A stretch of DNA of 64,000 nt, taken from assembly GCA_003640385.1 (NCBI GenBank), contig RCAB01000008.1, forward strand, positions 519,876 to 583,875. The letters run 5' to 3'. Each line of letters opens with the position of its first letter. Within the stretch, counting starts at the first letter, position 1. The position numbers and the translations under genes are program-made. Source of the stretch: Setaria digitata (lineage: Eukaryota > Nematoda > Chromadorea > Rhabditida > Setariidae). This document shows, piece after piece, positions 37,471 through 50,879 of the stretch. The notes under the pieces were generated by a model. It was not told the DNA's origin, ran no database searches, and was given only the letters and a program-made list of their open reading frames with translations.

Positions 37471-40156
37471 CGTTTCCTGTCTCCAATCATTTCTGTTCCT
37501 TCCCCTCCTTATAGCTTTGGGTACATAAGATTCAATGGATCCTCCCTCTGTTTGTATGCATTCACATTCCATCTCCTATTTCTACCGCAAATTCTCGAGC
37601 CATTTCAAGTGAAGAATAGACGTTTGTTCAGATTCATTTACGTAAAGAAAGACAATTTGGAACGACAAATTGCTTGGTCGAGAACAGAACTTTGAATTTA
37701 ACCCAACAAGCATCATGAACTACGCCATCTTCATCTCGTATCTCGAGACGTAATATGCTCTATCTATTCGGCGTTTCTAATAACAACTTATCATATCTGT
37801 TCTTTTTTCCTTTGTTCAGCTTTCTCTCCTTTTGAGGTATGTTAAGTAAAATATTTTGAAATTAATTAAAGTTTCTTCTCTATCTAAATCACTAACAAAA
37901 TTAGCTAAGCTCTTTGGATGAGTAAATTGTGCTGTCTCCATGTTGTTTTCTAACCTGCTTCATAACTATACGAAACTACAGGTGAAGTGGAATGGTCTAT
38001 TGACCTTATTCAGAAGTACCTCTTTTCCGATGCGTTATTTGAAATTCTTTTAGTAGTTCCTTATTTGAATTTAATTTCTATGCAAATTTTTCCAATGATT
38101 TTTAAGGAAATTCTACTGCCCTTCTGTGACTTCTAATTTACTTGCTTACGCTGAAATGCTAGATTTTGTTAAAGTGCAAATTTTTATATTCTTGTCAAGC
38201 AAAATTTATTGTTCACGGCAAAGTAAAAAGTAACTGAAAATCTTGTTTACCATTCTTAATTACACTGAATCAAATTCACTTGCAAGTTACCAAGTGTTTC
38301 AGTAGCAGGACAGTCGTCATTCTTAGCTCTCACTTAGCCGTTTGCAAATGTTTCCATTTGATTTTTTTTTCTACCGTAACGGATTCATATGTTGAACACT
38401 TTATTTTCATCTGGCTTAAAATATGCTGAGCACTCCACACCTGGCTTAAAATTTTAACAAAATCTCCTATTTCAAAACTATAAATCGTCGCAATAGTCGC
38501 ACTTTTCACTTTCCTTTCTTTTAAAAAACGCCAAAAACTTTTCGGAATTGTTCGTCTGACTTTCCAAACTCCATTTTTCCTCTTGTGCTTGTTCCTTTAG
38601 TTTTTGAAATACAGCTTTATTCTTTTAAATTATTCTTTTAAATTCCCAATGTAAAGAAAAAAATTAATTTCAACATCTCTTTTACTTCTCATATATCAAT
38701 CATAATTACGAACAAAAAAATTTCTGTGGTGCAAAAATTAAGAATTAAGAAGGTGCCAATTTACTTTAATGTGAGTAATTTTGGTACGTAAATAAATTCA
38801 AAAGGAAAGGAAATGAAGATTTTCATTTGGATATAAGCAGTTAATGTGAATTATATTGTATTATTCACCTTAAAAATATTCATCTAATTAACTTGACTTT
38901 AACGAAACGACTTTTTTTTTATCATGAAAGATAGTTTATGATGCCAGTTAGCATTCAAGAAAGATTAGTTTGAAGTGTTTAGTCTCAGCTTATTACTGCT
39001 ATTAATGGAAACAAATCTTTCGTATTTTTTAAAACCATTTGGTAGATTAAATGGAAAATTCAATGAATTCAAAACTCAAAAGGTTTCTCTGAACTTTAAA
39101 CATTATCTGAATAACTGGAAAACGGGGATGATCCTGAGGTATGAAAAGATTTGAAGGGTGAAGATTACTAAATGCTAAAACTAGTAAAAGCATCTACTCA
39201 ATATATTAAGAAAACAACATCTAATTGTTTAGACATATAAAATAATGAATTATTTCTTGGAGTTGCACTGGAATGAAAGTGGAAAAAATTTTAGTCTGAA
39301 GGTAAACATTTTCCATGTTACAACTAAAAATTCCTGAAAATTATTTGTTCTGCGATTTTGCAACCAAAGCACCAGCCCACGAGTTTCAGAAATCTCTAAC
39401 CATTTAATGATTTTTCGAAACGAAAGACCTTCACTTTTTTGCTATCGAGAGGAGAGATCCCGTCAAAACCGCAAACGAATTTGTACATTAGATATTCACT
39501 TACTTCGAAACACAACTTTATTTCCTCAGCTTCGTGCAGCGTTTAATTTTTCAAATTTTTCAAAAACAATTACTTCTACTAACTGCATTACATCAACTTT
39601 CAGTCTCATTAAGGTATCAGTTTCTATCCATCCAATTACTTAGCCATCATTTTCCAAAAATTCTCGTCGGCAAAGAATGCATCAGTGTAAGGTGTAATGA
39701 TAATATGTATTATGATGTACTGGAAAATTTCACAGTGAATCTACGAACTGGTTTATTTTATTACATTTTCTTAATTGAATGATCATCTACTCTTTATTAT
39801 CTCTGATTTTTTTTTCTTTTTTATTTCCATACATTCGAAAAATTCAACAGTCTTTGTTTTTCTCAGAATAATAACCAATTAATTTTTGATCCAGTGATTA
39901 TATTGTTTCACAAAATTCTGCTATTTATACGTTTTAATTGTAAAAAGTAGTTTCATTCACATAGTGGTCAAATGTAGCTGCAACAAATATTGAGAAATCA
40001 AATGGAACAAAAATTGGTGAATAAAATTTGAGCATGAATTTGGGGAAAAAGTCGGCTGCAAAATTTCTGCAGTCTCTACATAATGCATCATTCAGATTGT
40101 TTTTTCTTAAGTCGCCTCTTGGAACTTTCACACACACTGCCAAGAACATTAAAAGT

Positions 40157-42868
40157 TTAAGAAGCTCCTCTTGTACTTGCAACATTTTGTAGAATGTGGC
40201 GTGAAATGATAATTCGTTGTATCTGACTTGTACCTTCGTATATTTGATAAATTTTTGCATCGCGCATTAATTTCTCTACCGGATATTCTTTGCTGAATCC
40301 ATTACCTATAAAAAACATTTTATATCCCTTAAGCGGAATAAATCACTTCTCTTCTACTTTTTCCTCATTTATTGGAAAAAAGATAAAACATTGTATCTAT
40401 ATAAAAAGATGTGTTCCGTTCATTTTAATCGTAAATAAACCTCCGAAAACTTGTACAGCATTGGCTGCAGCAATATTCGCAGTATCAGCAGCGAAGCATT
40501 TCGCAACTGAAGCATAATATGAAGAGCGCGAGTGATTGTCGATAGCCAGCGCAGCACGATATGTAATTAATCGAGCCAATTCGAGATTTGCTGCCATGTC
40601 GGCCAAGATGAATGCCACTCCTTGATTCTGGATAGAGAATGGAAATAAAGGTTAGACCATGTAGCACTTATTCCTTCCCTCGCAAGCTAATCACTGGTGC
40701 CATTATTGGCAGTGCTATTGAGGATAAAATCCTGGTTGATCATTGTTGGTTTTAAACTATCTCTAAAACTGAATCATAAAACTTCTGAATAAGTGTTGGT
40801 TGAATACCGTAATGATTGGAACTCCGAATGCTTTCCGCTCTAGTGCATACTTAGTTGCTTCGTCAACAGCACGCCAAGAAATTCCCGTAGCTGCAGCTGC
40901 AACGGCAGGACGGGTCGTATCGAATGCATTCATTGCTACTTTGAAGCCGCCACCAGGTGTACCGAGAACGTTCTGGGAAAGCATTTCTTTCAACTCTAGT
41001 GATTTTTACTCAACTAATTCAATAGTAATCATAAAGTTAAAATATTTGCACCTCCATCGGCACTACAACATCTTCAAATATTATTGTTCGTGTATCAGAA
41101 CAACGTTGTCCCATATTCTGTTCCTAGAATGGCTAATGTTTAGTAATATTTTAATTAGTATATTTAATTAATTTCAGCCAAAACTTCAAACTCCATCTGC
41201 TGTAATAAATTAAGACCTAACCTTCTCGGCGGGATGCTTGTATTATAAGTAATTTACTTTTTTTCCCCTTATTATTCCTTTTGCATCGCCATCAACAATA
41301 AAAGCAGTGAATGCTTTGCCTGGTGACACGTTTGGGTCGGGATCTGTTCGAGCCAATACGAAGAACCATTTCGCTGGCCCACCACCTGTTATCCAGGCTT
41401 TAGTACCATTCAACACATATGAATTGCCTTAAAATTCAATCCATTGACCTTTTGTAACATTTCTGAGTAATTCGGAAATCATTTTTGAATTCAGTGTAGA
41501 GATTAATTCATTTTTGCGAAATTGTTAAGCTACTCTCATTCTCAACAATCAATAGCATACCTTTCTTTTCAGCTCTCATTTTAACACCTGAAACATCGGA
41601 TCCGGCACTCGGTTCCGTTACACAATACGCCTAAAAATTAATAGCCAAACCTTGTTAAAATAAAAAGCACGGAGTACTTTTTGTAGAAATTTTTAGATTA
41701 TTGGAATAATCTAGGAGAGGCAGAAGCTATGATAGCCAGTACTGGATTCTGATAGCATCATTTCAAAAAAAGGATTTATTTTAAAATGCACAGATATTTT
41801 CGCTCTTTTCAATTATATCAAAACAATTTTATCGTCTTTTTTTTTTTTTTGATTTTGAAGTCTTACTGCAATAACCGGTTCGCTGGCAAGCATCCCTAAA
41901 TACTTTCTTTTCTGTTCTTCATTTCCAGCAATATTAACTGGTGCCGCAGCTAACGACGATCCCATAATGCAAAGTTGAATAGCGGAACAACCATAGGCCA
42001 AAGCTTCAATTACTAGCACGGTTTCTAGACACGTTAATCCTGGTCCACCTAAAAAGATGAGGACATTTTCATTTGTTGGCATATTTACTGCCATATGCTT
42101 TATGGCTCTCAAAAACCAAAAAATTAGTTGCCTACCATATTTTTCTGGAATTTGTGGATTCATGAGGCCTATTTGATGAGCTTCTTTCACAATATCCCAA
42201 GGAAACTGAAATTGAAGTTAGATAAACTAATTGCTAGATAAATTTTTATTGTCAGTGTCAGTGCTACTGAGAATTAGATAAAGTATTAAATAAAATTAGA
42301 TAAACTAATTTCCTAAACTAACAGATAAAAGCTGTATCTGTTAGTTTAAAATAATCAAATCATTAAAGGAATAAAGTGTTGAACTAAGTGAATATAGGTC
42401 CTGGGAGGATTTTTTGAGATCATGAAAGATTGAATAAGATATGGGACAAGGTTAAGAGAAGTGACTGTTCAGCTTGAGCTATTCACCTATAACTTTAGTT
42501 CCTATTTATACCTCTATAAATTTAACACGAAAAATTTTAAAATCGTCTCCTCACTTCGCCACTGTTATCATAATAAGCGGCAACAGGCATAATTTTGTCT
42601 CTAGTAAATTTCATCGCAATATTCCGAAATTCGCGTTGCGTATCCGACAGTGCTACAAAATAGTATCGTAGTGTTTCCATTATCAGTAATTTACTCTCAC
42701 TATCAAAATATGAAGTATGATTGTCTATTTATAATGTCTATCTATGACAGCTAATTGATAGACTGAATATTTAGTAACAGATTAAATTAAGAACAAACCG
42801 AATGAAAGAAATCGTCGTAATTGATTATTGGAGCATAACAGTTTTCGGAATGCATGCCTTGGAAGCAT
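40157..42868 (-). CDS. Medium-chain acyl-CoA dehydrogenase, mitochondrial (copy A)
   Basis: First step of fatty acid beta-oxidation: FAD-dependent alpha,beta-dehydrogenation of acyl-CoA in the mitochondrial matrix. Ten exons join in phase: 42799-42868, 42555-42652, 42136-42205, 41867-42048, 41561-41630, 41258-41427, 41052-41123, 40808-40972, 40441-40627, 40157-40305. The first encodes an arginine-rich targeting peptide, [20 protein letters not shown]. Family marks: [27 protein letters not shown] (flavin and substrate loop), [42 protein letters not shown] with the catalytic glutamate. Closest by eye to ACADM; C. elegans relatives are the acdh-7/8/10 group. The acceptor at 41427 is AAG, not CAG. 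It is a tandem copy of the next gene upstream, 591 bases away on the same strand. Confidence 0.93.
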
Positions 42869-43459
42869 CATTAAGAGCTCTGGAACTCTTCTTTAAAACA
42901 GTCTTCTTCAATTATTCTAGTACTGTTGGAAAAAAAAAGGGGCTTAAAATTAATGGGACAAGTGGATATATACTTTGTAATATGATGATTAAAAGTAGAA
43001 TGAAAAGTATACTGGCGATACATTTAACAACTGGAATTAATTTTAGTTGTCGAAGGAGTTAATCATTAGAAACCTTTTACTAAACCATTCAATTACCAGA
43101 TTGTTTACGTATTTTTAATATTTTATTTCACCTCGAATAACGACATTTTATATAGTAACACTAATTAACAATATATGTTACAATATATGTTACTTCTGAA
43201 GCTAGTAGAATTTTAGAAAAGATTTAGAGGTAACAAATCTTTGTGTGGTGATATAAATGAATTTTTTTCATTAATATTTTTTTATAAAGTAGTATTTTAG
43301 AGTCTTGTTTTCTGCCTTCTCAATTTCAGATGTTGTTAGTTTCGATAAATGAAAAGCTTCCTTTAGTGACTTTATTTTTAGAATTTGTTGTTATGAAATT
43401 ATTTTAGCCCAGAACATTTACATAATAAACGGTTTCAAGCTGGCCAACATATTTCTGCC
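42869..43459. other. Spacer between the tandem acyl-CoA dehydrogenases
   Basis: 591 bases hold the 3' flank of copy B and the promoter of copy A. There is no open frame of note and no clear regulatory motif. The distance is longer than typical for a tight nematode operon but does not exclude co-transcription. Confidence 0.5.
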
Positions 43460-45855
43460 TCATGAAAGTATAGTTGTAGTTCCGGTTTCTCGAACTCTCT
43501 TCGTTAGCTGTCGGGCAATAATGATTCTTTGGATCTGGTTTGTTCCTTCATAAATTTGTAATATTTTTGCATCACGCATTAACTTCTCTACTGGATATTC
43601 GGTATTGAATCCATTTCCTACAACAACTAAGTGTGTGGAAATTGCTAAATATGACCACCAAATATATGACGAAGTAATAACTACGATTTTCAATGGACAG
43701 CAGTGAAATAATGATTGCTGGATGTATCGTTAAGTTTAAGGTAAAATTTAGAAACGCCTTCTAACCACCAAAAATCTGAACAGCATTAGATGCAGCTATA
43801 TTAGCAGTATCAGCAGCAAAACATTTAGCAATCGAAGAATAGTACGCGGCAGATGAATTTCGCATCACTTCCCATGCACTTCGATAGGTCATCAGTCGTG
43901 AAAGCTCCAGGTTTATTGCCATATCGGCCAGCATGAATGATATAGCCTGAGATTAATGAGCTCAATGGATGCATGTTGATTAGTCTTAATAAATTTCACG
44001 GTAGTCGTAATTTAAGGGAGTTAAAAGCGTCAACTCATTATTTGCGCCTTCCTTCTTGGAAAAGAACCTATATTTGCCTGAAACTAAAGTAGACTGTGCT
44101 ACTTAGCCCTCATAATAGTTAATATACCTGGTTATTAGCAATTTGAGTACCGAATGTTTTTCGTTCCAGTGCATACCTGGTAGCTTCGTCCAAACAGCGA
44201 GCCGCTAATCCGGTTGCCATAGCTGCTACCATTGGCCTAAACAGTTCTTTCCGGTAAATTGTACCACTCAATTTCAGTAGTCCAGTACGAAAAGATTTCA
44301 AGCAATTCTTAACCTTAACTAATAAATTATTATCGAGAAATTAAAATTTTGTCAAGTCCACAGTCTTCGAAGTTGGATTCTTAACAGCTACTTACCTAGT
44401 AGTATCGAAAGTCTTCATAGCAATTCTGAAACCCTCACCCGGACCACCAATCATTTGTGATTGTGGCACTCGAACATCTTCAAATGTTATTCCACGTGTG
44501 TCTGATGCACGTTGCCCCATGTTTATTTCCTGAAGTTCCACGAAATTCAAATTCAAATTCATGATGAGTGCTCATTTGATCCAGTGTTCTACTTAGAAAT
44601 GTTGAAAAGAGCATAAGCATTTCAAGGGAATTAGTAACGGCTAACGAAGAGCTCACCTTTTTACCAACAGTAATTCCCGGAGCATCGGCATCAACCACAA
44701 ATGCCGTAAACGCCTTGCTGGCAGGTATTTTCGGATCATTACTATTTCGCGTCAAAACAAAGAACCAATTTGCCACTCCGCTGTTAGTAATCCACATTTT
44801 TGAACCGTTGATGACGTACTCATCACCTTTCTTCTCGCAACGAGTCCTTGCAGCTGCAACATCTGAACCGGCACATGATTCTGTTACTGCATATGACTGC
44901 AACAGCATATCATCACAAGAATGCTGAGTGACAGTGAAATCAGTCAGAACTTAGATATTGTTGTGATAAGAAGTATGCAACCAGCCATATTATCGAAGGC
45001 TTCTTATCACTTCCAATATAGCAATGCAAAGTTTATGATCACAAACAAATGACTACTGAAAAAAAGAAGACTGAAATGAAAATAAGGGAACTCTTGACAT
45101 CCGACAAAAATCAACCGAAACTGCATGATTCTCAAGAATGGGACAGAAAAACTGAAGGAAAGCAACTCACAGCCATTAAAGGCTCTTCGACCATTCGTCC
45201 TAAATACTTTCTTTTCACCTCATCGCTGGCAGCCAAAATCAGCGGTGTCTCAGCAAGGAGGTTCGTCAGCATTGCTGTGCTTATTCCAGTACAGCCATAT
45301 CCAAAGCGTTCATAAATCAAGGCATTTGATACCATGTCAAGTTCCAGGCCACCTTCAGTGGATTTTGAAAAAAAGACACTTCGAATACAGTTTCTCACTA
45401 AGAGATATTTTGAAAAACTGACAGCTAATAAGTCCAAAAGCCAAATAATGGATTACAGATAGATTTCTCTAAACCAGTTGAATAAAACGGAGAACTGGAA
45501 GACTTACCGTAACAGTTAGGAATCATTGTGTTCAAGAAACCATTAGCATGAGCTTTTTTAATCGTATCCCATGGGAACTGACCGCTTTTGTCGTATTTAG
45601 CTTCTACTGGGATCACTTCATCAGCCACAAACTTACGTGCAGCTTCATTAAGTTGCTGCTGGCCATTCGTAAAATCTGGGAAAATGAGATTCAGACAAAT
45701 TTAGAAATCTTGCGCATCATGAACGTCATTGATTGTTCAAAAAAATTATCCATTTCAAATTGTAACTAACCGAAACTGAAATTTGAGGATGTGAAACGAT
45801 TAGAATAAAATAACTTTAATAACAGGCTGCCGGTTGAAATGCTGCGAGCCAGCAT
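43460..45855 (-). CDS. Medium-chain acyl-CoA dehydrogenase, mitochondrial (copy B)
   Basis: Same enzyme family and intended reaction as copy A. Exons 45771-45855, 45508-45675, 45171-45352, 44657-44896, 44396-44529, 44128-44236, 43766-43946 and 43460-43617 join in phase. N-terminus [20 protein letters not shown] is a plausible targeting peptide. Marks: [83 protein letters not shown], and [20 protein letters not shown] with the catalytic glutamate. The flavin loop differs from copy A (ESCAGSD against EPSAGSD), so the proline usual in this motif is serine here. Some introns differ: the YAVTES to VGKK region is one exon here but two in copy A. The acceptor at 45352 is AAG. The tail [13 protein letters not shown] is specific to this copy. 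Confidence 0.93.
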
Positions 45856-46980
45856 TGATAAAAAATCTCGAAAGGAATTCCACCTGAAAAATAATTACAA
45901 GTCAAACAACTTGTTGAAAAATTGAACCTACCAGTAAACATGGAGAGAAATGTACTTCACAGAGAAAATTTTCATTTGTGAAACAATTTCTCCCAATGAA
46001 TAAATAATTTCTCCTTTTACCTTTCATCTACCTTTGAATTTTAATTTCTCATTTCAGTTGCTTTTCATTATATCAAATATTTGATTGAAAAAAGCCAATA
46101 AATTCTATTAAATTTAATGCACAACACAAATTTAAATACTTGCCTGAGATATATTAAATAATTTAAATACGAGAAGTGGAAAAAGAAAGGGAAATAAAAG
46201 GTAAAAGAATGAATTTTCAAAACATGTCAATTTATGGGATATTCTTTCTCGAAGTCTCTCGTTGTTACACTGACAATATTGCGAACACAATACATTTATA
46301 AAGAGAACGTAACAAACTGTGGACTTTAGACTTTATCCTCATTAATGAATGCTGTGATATCTTCGCAAATAATTCCTGTGTTACTGTCGCCCTAATTTTC
46401 TAGATTCAGTCAATTTTTTAATGAAAGAAATTTCCAATTAGATGTTATTATTGCAAGAGCACTGGAGAAAACTTAATTTTTCTTCTAGATTTTTTAAACT
46501 AATTTTTCAACTTTCAAAGCTGCAACATTTCAAAGGAAAGCAACAAATTGAAAATTGAAATTAGACCAAGACAGTCATTTAATTCAAACGACGACATTGT
46601 TGTTAATATTTCATTATTTTTATGAGGTAAAAAATGCATGTACTTCAATTTACTCGAATTGGTTGTATTAAAAGTTGTATTGATTGGGTGACGAATAATA
46701 ATCGAACTTTAAAGTTTTTTGGAGTATATATTGCAAAGCTAAATTGTGATATTAGAACATGAAAATGTAATCTAAAATAAGGCATGACTTAAAGAGAGGC
46801 AGGACATTTTACGAACATGACTTGAATAAGACAAGACCTGAAATGAGGGCATCTTAGGTACGCTACTGCAGCAACTTTGAAATAAAATGTTGTTTTGAGG
46901 TCTTGAAACGAAAGCATGATATCTGTATGGAGAAGTGCAAAGGTTGTTTAGAAGTCCCAGCTGATGGCTTAATTTGTCAG
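45856..46980. other. Divergent intergenic region
   Basis: Lies between the start of acyl-CoA dehydrogenase copy B (minus) and the start of SEC12 (plus). It is AT-rich, without a supportable gene. Its right end has an acceptor-like AATTTGTCAG directly before the SEC12 ATG, fitting spliced-leader addition. Confidence 0.5.
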
Positions 46981-49927
46981 ATGGGCAATTCGGAGTCGAA
47001 AGATGGACCACCGGTCATCGCCCGTTGTTCCTCACCTGGCTATTGTGTGCGGGTTGTTGGTAGTAGGCACATTCTACTTGGTGGTGGTGGAGGAGCGTCT
47101 AAAACAGGAGTACCTAACAACATCCAGGTTTGTTGCACCCCGTTACTTGCACACGATCTGTTTCTCTAAACAAGGTATTTTCGTAAACTGTGCGAGGCAC
47201 AATATTGGTAACGCTCATTGTTAGAAGGGCGAATACATTGGTAACATTTCTTGCACCACTTCCTTTGTGCTTCGCCATCGTTAGAACTGTTAAAGTTATT
47301 TAGTGACTACAGCTGTAGCTCTCATTCTCTTCCTTTCCTCTGAATTTTTTGAAGGGAAAGTCAAGAAGAAGGAAGGATTTTCCAATAGCTCTCATTCACG
47401 AATTCAGTGAAGAGAGACGGTTGTGGTTAGCACGAGATATTATTTAAGCATTCTTTATTTAGCAAAGTTCAGCTTTCTTGAAATCAGAAATAATCTGCTC
47501 AAAATGGCTTAATGAAGATCAGATTTGTTGAACATATCTGTTTGATCCTTGACCTAAGAACTTCGTGTTTTTTTCTTGTGATTTTTGGAATAAGTGAATA
47601 ATTGCGCAAGCGATTATTCTTGCAGACCCTACTACTTTCATTCAATCAGAAACCAGCAGCGGTCACAACAGAGAGTTCAGCAAAAGGAAACGAATGTTTA
47701 GCGCTGGTAACAGAGGTTACCAACTCGTTGGGAACCGATCCTTATGCAACGATGAATATGGACTGTGTGTTATTGGGGAATGCAGAGCAGGGTAAATATC
47801 TTTTGGCTGCTGGACATGATGAGGTCAGTAACAGATCAGAATTTTTGGTAAAAATGATAGACATATGAACATTTTATTTCCGTCTTTCTTTTTTAGTTAT
47901 TCAGTGGATTTGCTTAATGAGCGGGGAGTAAAAATCAAAGGGAAGCGACGCGCTGATGTAGATGAGTTTTATTAATATGTGGAAGCGATAAGGTATTTTG
48001 AAAAAGTCTAAACTTTCTTCTGATTCCAGTATTGTGATTTATACGAATCTAAAGGATTTTCATTGGTAAAAGCAAGCGATGGTGATCAGCCGCGATTGGG
48101 TTTAAGTTTTGAGAAAGTATCCCGGATAACGTCAGATGAAAAACCGACTAACGCTTATCAGGTGAAGATGTTTTTATGAAAATTAGGAGGAAAAAGACTT
48201 TTTGTTTCTTAAAAGAAAGAAATTAGTTTAGAAAAAAATTGACTGCATTGATGCTTTACTATGCTTTTAAAAAATAACTGCTCTTTTCTTTTTGAAGAAG
48301 GCTGTTCGGTTTGATCGAAGTGTTGTAGGACAACCTGAGAGGTTATATACAGGTGGTGCGGACGGGTATATACGTGTCTGGAATGTAGAAACACTAAGGA
48401 AAAAAGTAAGTCCCATGATGTTTTACTTGGGGTATTTTTTCTTTTTGTGCAGGATGTCTCTCAACATTTGCAGTTTTAAATCAAATTTTTAGAGTATGGG
48501 TTTTTTACTCATTGATACAAATAATCATATTTTAATTAATTTTTCTATATTACAGGGTTCTACTTTAAAACATTCTCCTTCGATGAAAATCAAAGCCCAC
48601 CAAGGAGATGTGGACGATCTAGACATTTCGGCGAACGGAAAATTATGCATTAGCGTGGGACACGATGCTGCTGTGTACATTTGGAATACAACAAATGGAG
48701 AAAAAATTTGTAATTTACCAATACCTGAAGAAGTTGGTGATGGGTTTAGAGTAAGTGTTTTATTTGAAACTGCAGGTTAAAATATTTAAATCCAAATTAT
48801 CGTGGATTTGTGAAATCAGTGAACTTCGCTTCATAGGTCCGATCAGTACGATTTACTGTTCTTGGTTCTAAGAATACAATATTTTTGGCAGCTTATAATC
48901 AAATTCGACTCTCAAAAAAAGCTGTATCGTATGTTGCGTTGTGGGCATTCAATCATGAACGAGACGTCTGTCGACCAATACTTGTTCGCAAAGCATGTAG
49001 AGAGGTCAGTTCGTTATTGATCATTATCTAATTTCCTTTCTGCTATCAGTTTTCAGTTTTCAACATGTTTGGTTTTTCAGACATTTGAATGTTTCTTTTT
49101 ATTAATCTCTTCGAGTTGTTTAGAACTCGCTAATAGTTGGCAAAGTCAAAATATTTCTGTAATGTCAGTGACTCCCATTTAGATGTTTAAAAGTTGTTCA
49201 GGAGACCGGTGCTCAGTGAGTTTTGTACTGAAACTGTTGCAGACCATATCAGTCCTAGCTGTTAGCGACTGCGGAAATTTCTTTGCTCTAGGGACGATGG
49301 ATGGAAGTGTGGGTATATATGACACACATGAGCTGAAGGCACTACATTTTGCCCGGAAAACACACGGGATATTTGTCACAGGTCACTTTATTTCTGTGGG
49401 TTTGGGAACTTTAAATTAGATTTGGTCATTTTGTGTATTTTTGCGAAGCAGACGATTTTCTTCCTGAAATGAGAATAGATGAGGATTTTCGCGAAATGAT
49501 TCATTCATCTTATCGAGAATATTGCATATACTGAAATTGTTTTGCAACTTAAAAGTCTTTTTCAAAGCATGCATTATTCTAAATTAATCGGATTCTTTTC
49601 CCATCGTGGATGCTTCTGACTTTTTTCTGTTTAGCTGTCGAATTTCTTCCGCAATGGACGTACGACTTTGGCCCACTCAGTGGTGAAAGCGATCGGCACC
49701 AAGGATTGATATCTAAGAATCCTCTTTATCCAGGAGTGGCATCCGAATTTCGAGCTGCTACAATTTCGCTAAGCGCGGACCAAACAGTGCAGCTCCATAC
49801 TGTTCCTTTTTCGAGATCCACTTCATTTACTTTCTTTTTATTTAAATTATCAATTTTGGTTTTTTTCTTGTATTATATCGTTTGGTATCTTTGCGATCGG
49901 CCAAAAACGATGAATCGCTTGATTTAG
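46981..49927 (+). CDS. sec-12: SEC12/PREB, Sar1 guanine nucleotide exchange factor
   Basis: An ER membrane WD40 protein that loads Sar1 with GTP to start COPII coat assembly. Eight exons join in phase: 46981-47127, 47626-47823, 48030-48161, 48298-48405, 48556-48750, 48837-49004, 49243-49381, 49635-49927, about 459 residues. Exon 1 has GGGGGASKTGVPNNIQ, matching the PREB potassium-loop signature (GGGGAAKTGI). Propeller repeats show as TGGADGYIRVWNV, AHQGDVDDLDISANGK, HDAAVYIWN and LGTMDGSVGIYD. A membrane anchor near the C-terminus (FTFFLFKLSILVFFLYYIVW) is followed by a short lumenal tail, the type II layout known for SEC12. The start is the ATG immediately behind an acceptor-like site; an in-frame ATG at 46903 is less likely. 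Exon 4 may start at 48298 or 48301. Confidence 0.92.
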
Positions 49928-50879
49928 ATGGTGGAACATTTGTAGATTTGAAAGAAAGATGGTCGTAAGTACTCTTTTACTGTATGTAAAATTTCGCACA
50001 GGACAGCTGTAAGAAATAGCGATAAAAAGAAAGAAACAAACTTTTCTATTCATTGAGGTATTGAGTTATATCTAGCTAGCGCAGGTAATTTAGATGCACT
50101 TTTGTTAGACATAGCAAATGTAGTATTGGGAGCTTTGATCGAACATTTCATTCTTTTTGTTCTCTTTGAAATAAGCGCTTCTTAACCAGAAAAGGGAATA
50201 ATAGATGATACTTCTCATCTGAAGACTGCATTGATTATATTGTTTTAAATGCCTTTTCATTTCAGTTCATCATTTCAACCTTAATCGTAATGCGTTTTGT
50301 TTTTGTTTTTATATTAAAAACAGAGGTGTAAATTTTTCTGCATAAATTTCTTTCTAATTATTATATTTTACGACTAGATGCAGTTTGAACTTTTTCACTT
50401 TGTTTAATATTGGACATTTTAATTTAGTTCGGACAATCGTAAATTAAGACTGAATGTGAAATAGTCGTTTGAGTGTTACCTCAAAACAAGTTTGGATTTA
50501 GTGGAATGTAAGCGAAGATATTATGAAGGATCTTGAAAATAAAGATATTGCAATTATACTGTCATCAAAGGAGTATTTGTGGTCGGTCGTGAGAAATATA
50601 TATATATCGTTCATTTGTGCCGGTTATGTGCAAGAGATTTCTATGTTCACTGCTTCCTGCTTTGTCTATCTACTATAATGGGAAATAGTTGTTCAGCTCG
50701 ATAGAATCAGTATTTGGTATCATAGTACCATGAGTAGTTTCATTTTTTGGCGAAGTTTATGGTTTTTTTGTCATTTTTAAATTTTGCAAAGTGTGTGGGC
50801 CATCGTCACCACTGATCTTCTTGAAGCGTGGTGCATTTTGTTGTAATTCTATTTTAATTTTAGCCTAGTAAAAAAGAAA
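49928..50879. other. Intergenic, no gene seen
   Basis: Between SEC12 and the D-box protein. AT-rich. Near its right end ATTTTAATTTTAG (about 50850-50862) is an acceptor-like site ahead of the next ATG, consistent with trans-splicing. Confidence 0.5.

Larger units (their letters stand above)
34926..40156. other. Long gene-poor stretch with two weak exon candidates
   Basis: Mostly AT-rich with short open frames. The only patches that stand out are the acidic exon candidates described at 36656-36767 and near 37318-37470, both on the minus strand, and a pyrimidine-rich patch about 37370-37560 that is the GC-richest sequence nearby. Nothing supportable was found in 38-40 kb. Confidence 0.4.

Noticed and set aside
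37243..37695. 150-codon plus-strand frame rich in proline and serine
   Set aside because: The composition follows directly from the pyrimidine-rich patch; no domain, and the start lies in low-complexity sequence.
46903..46980. Upstream in-frame extension of SEC12
   Set aside because: The added residues are not conserved, and an acceptor-like TTGTCAG sits directly before the ATG at 46981, the conserved N-terminus.
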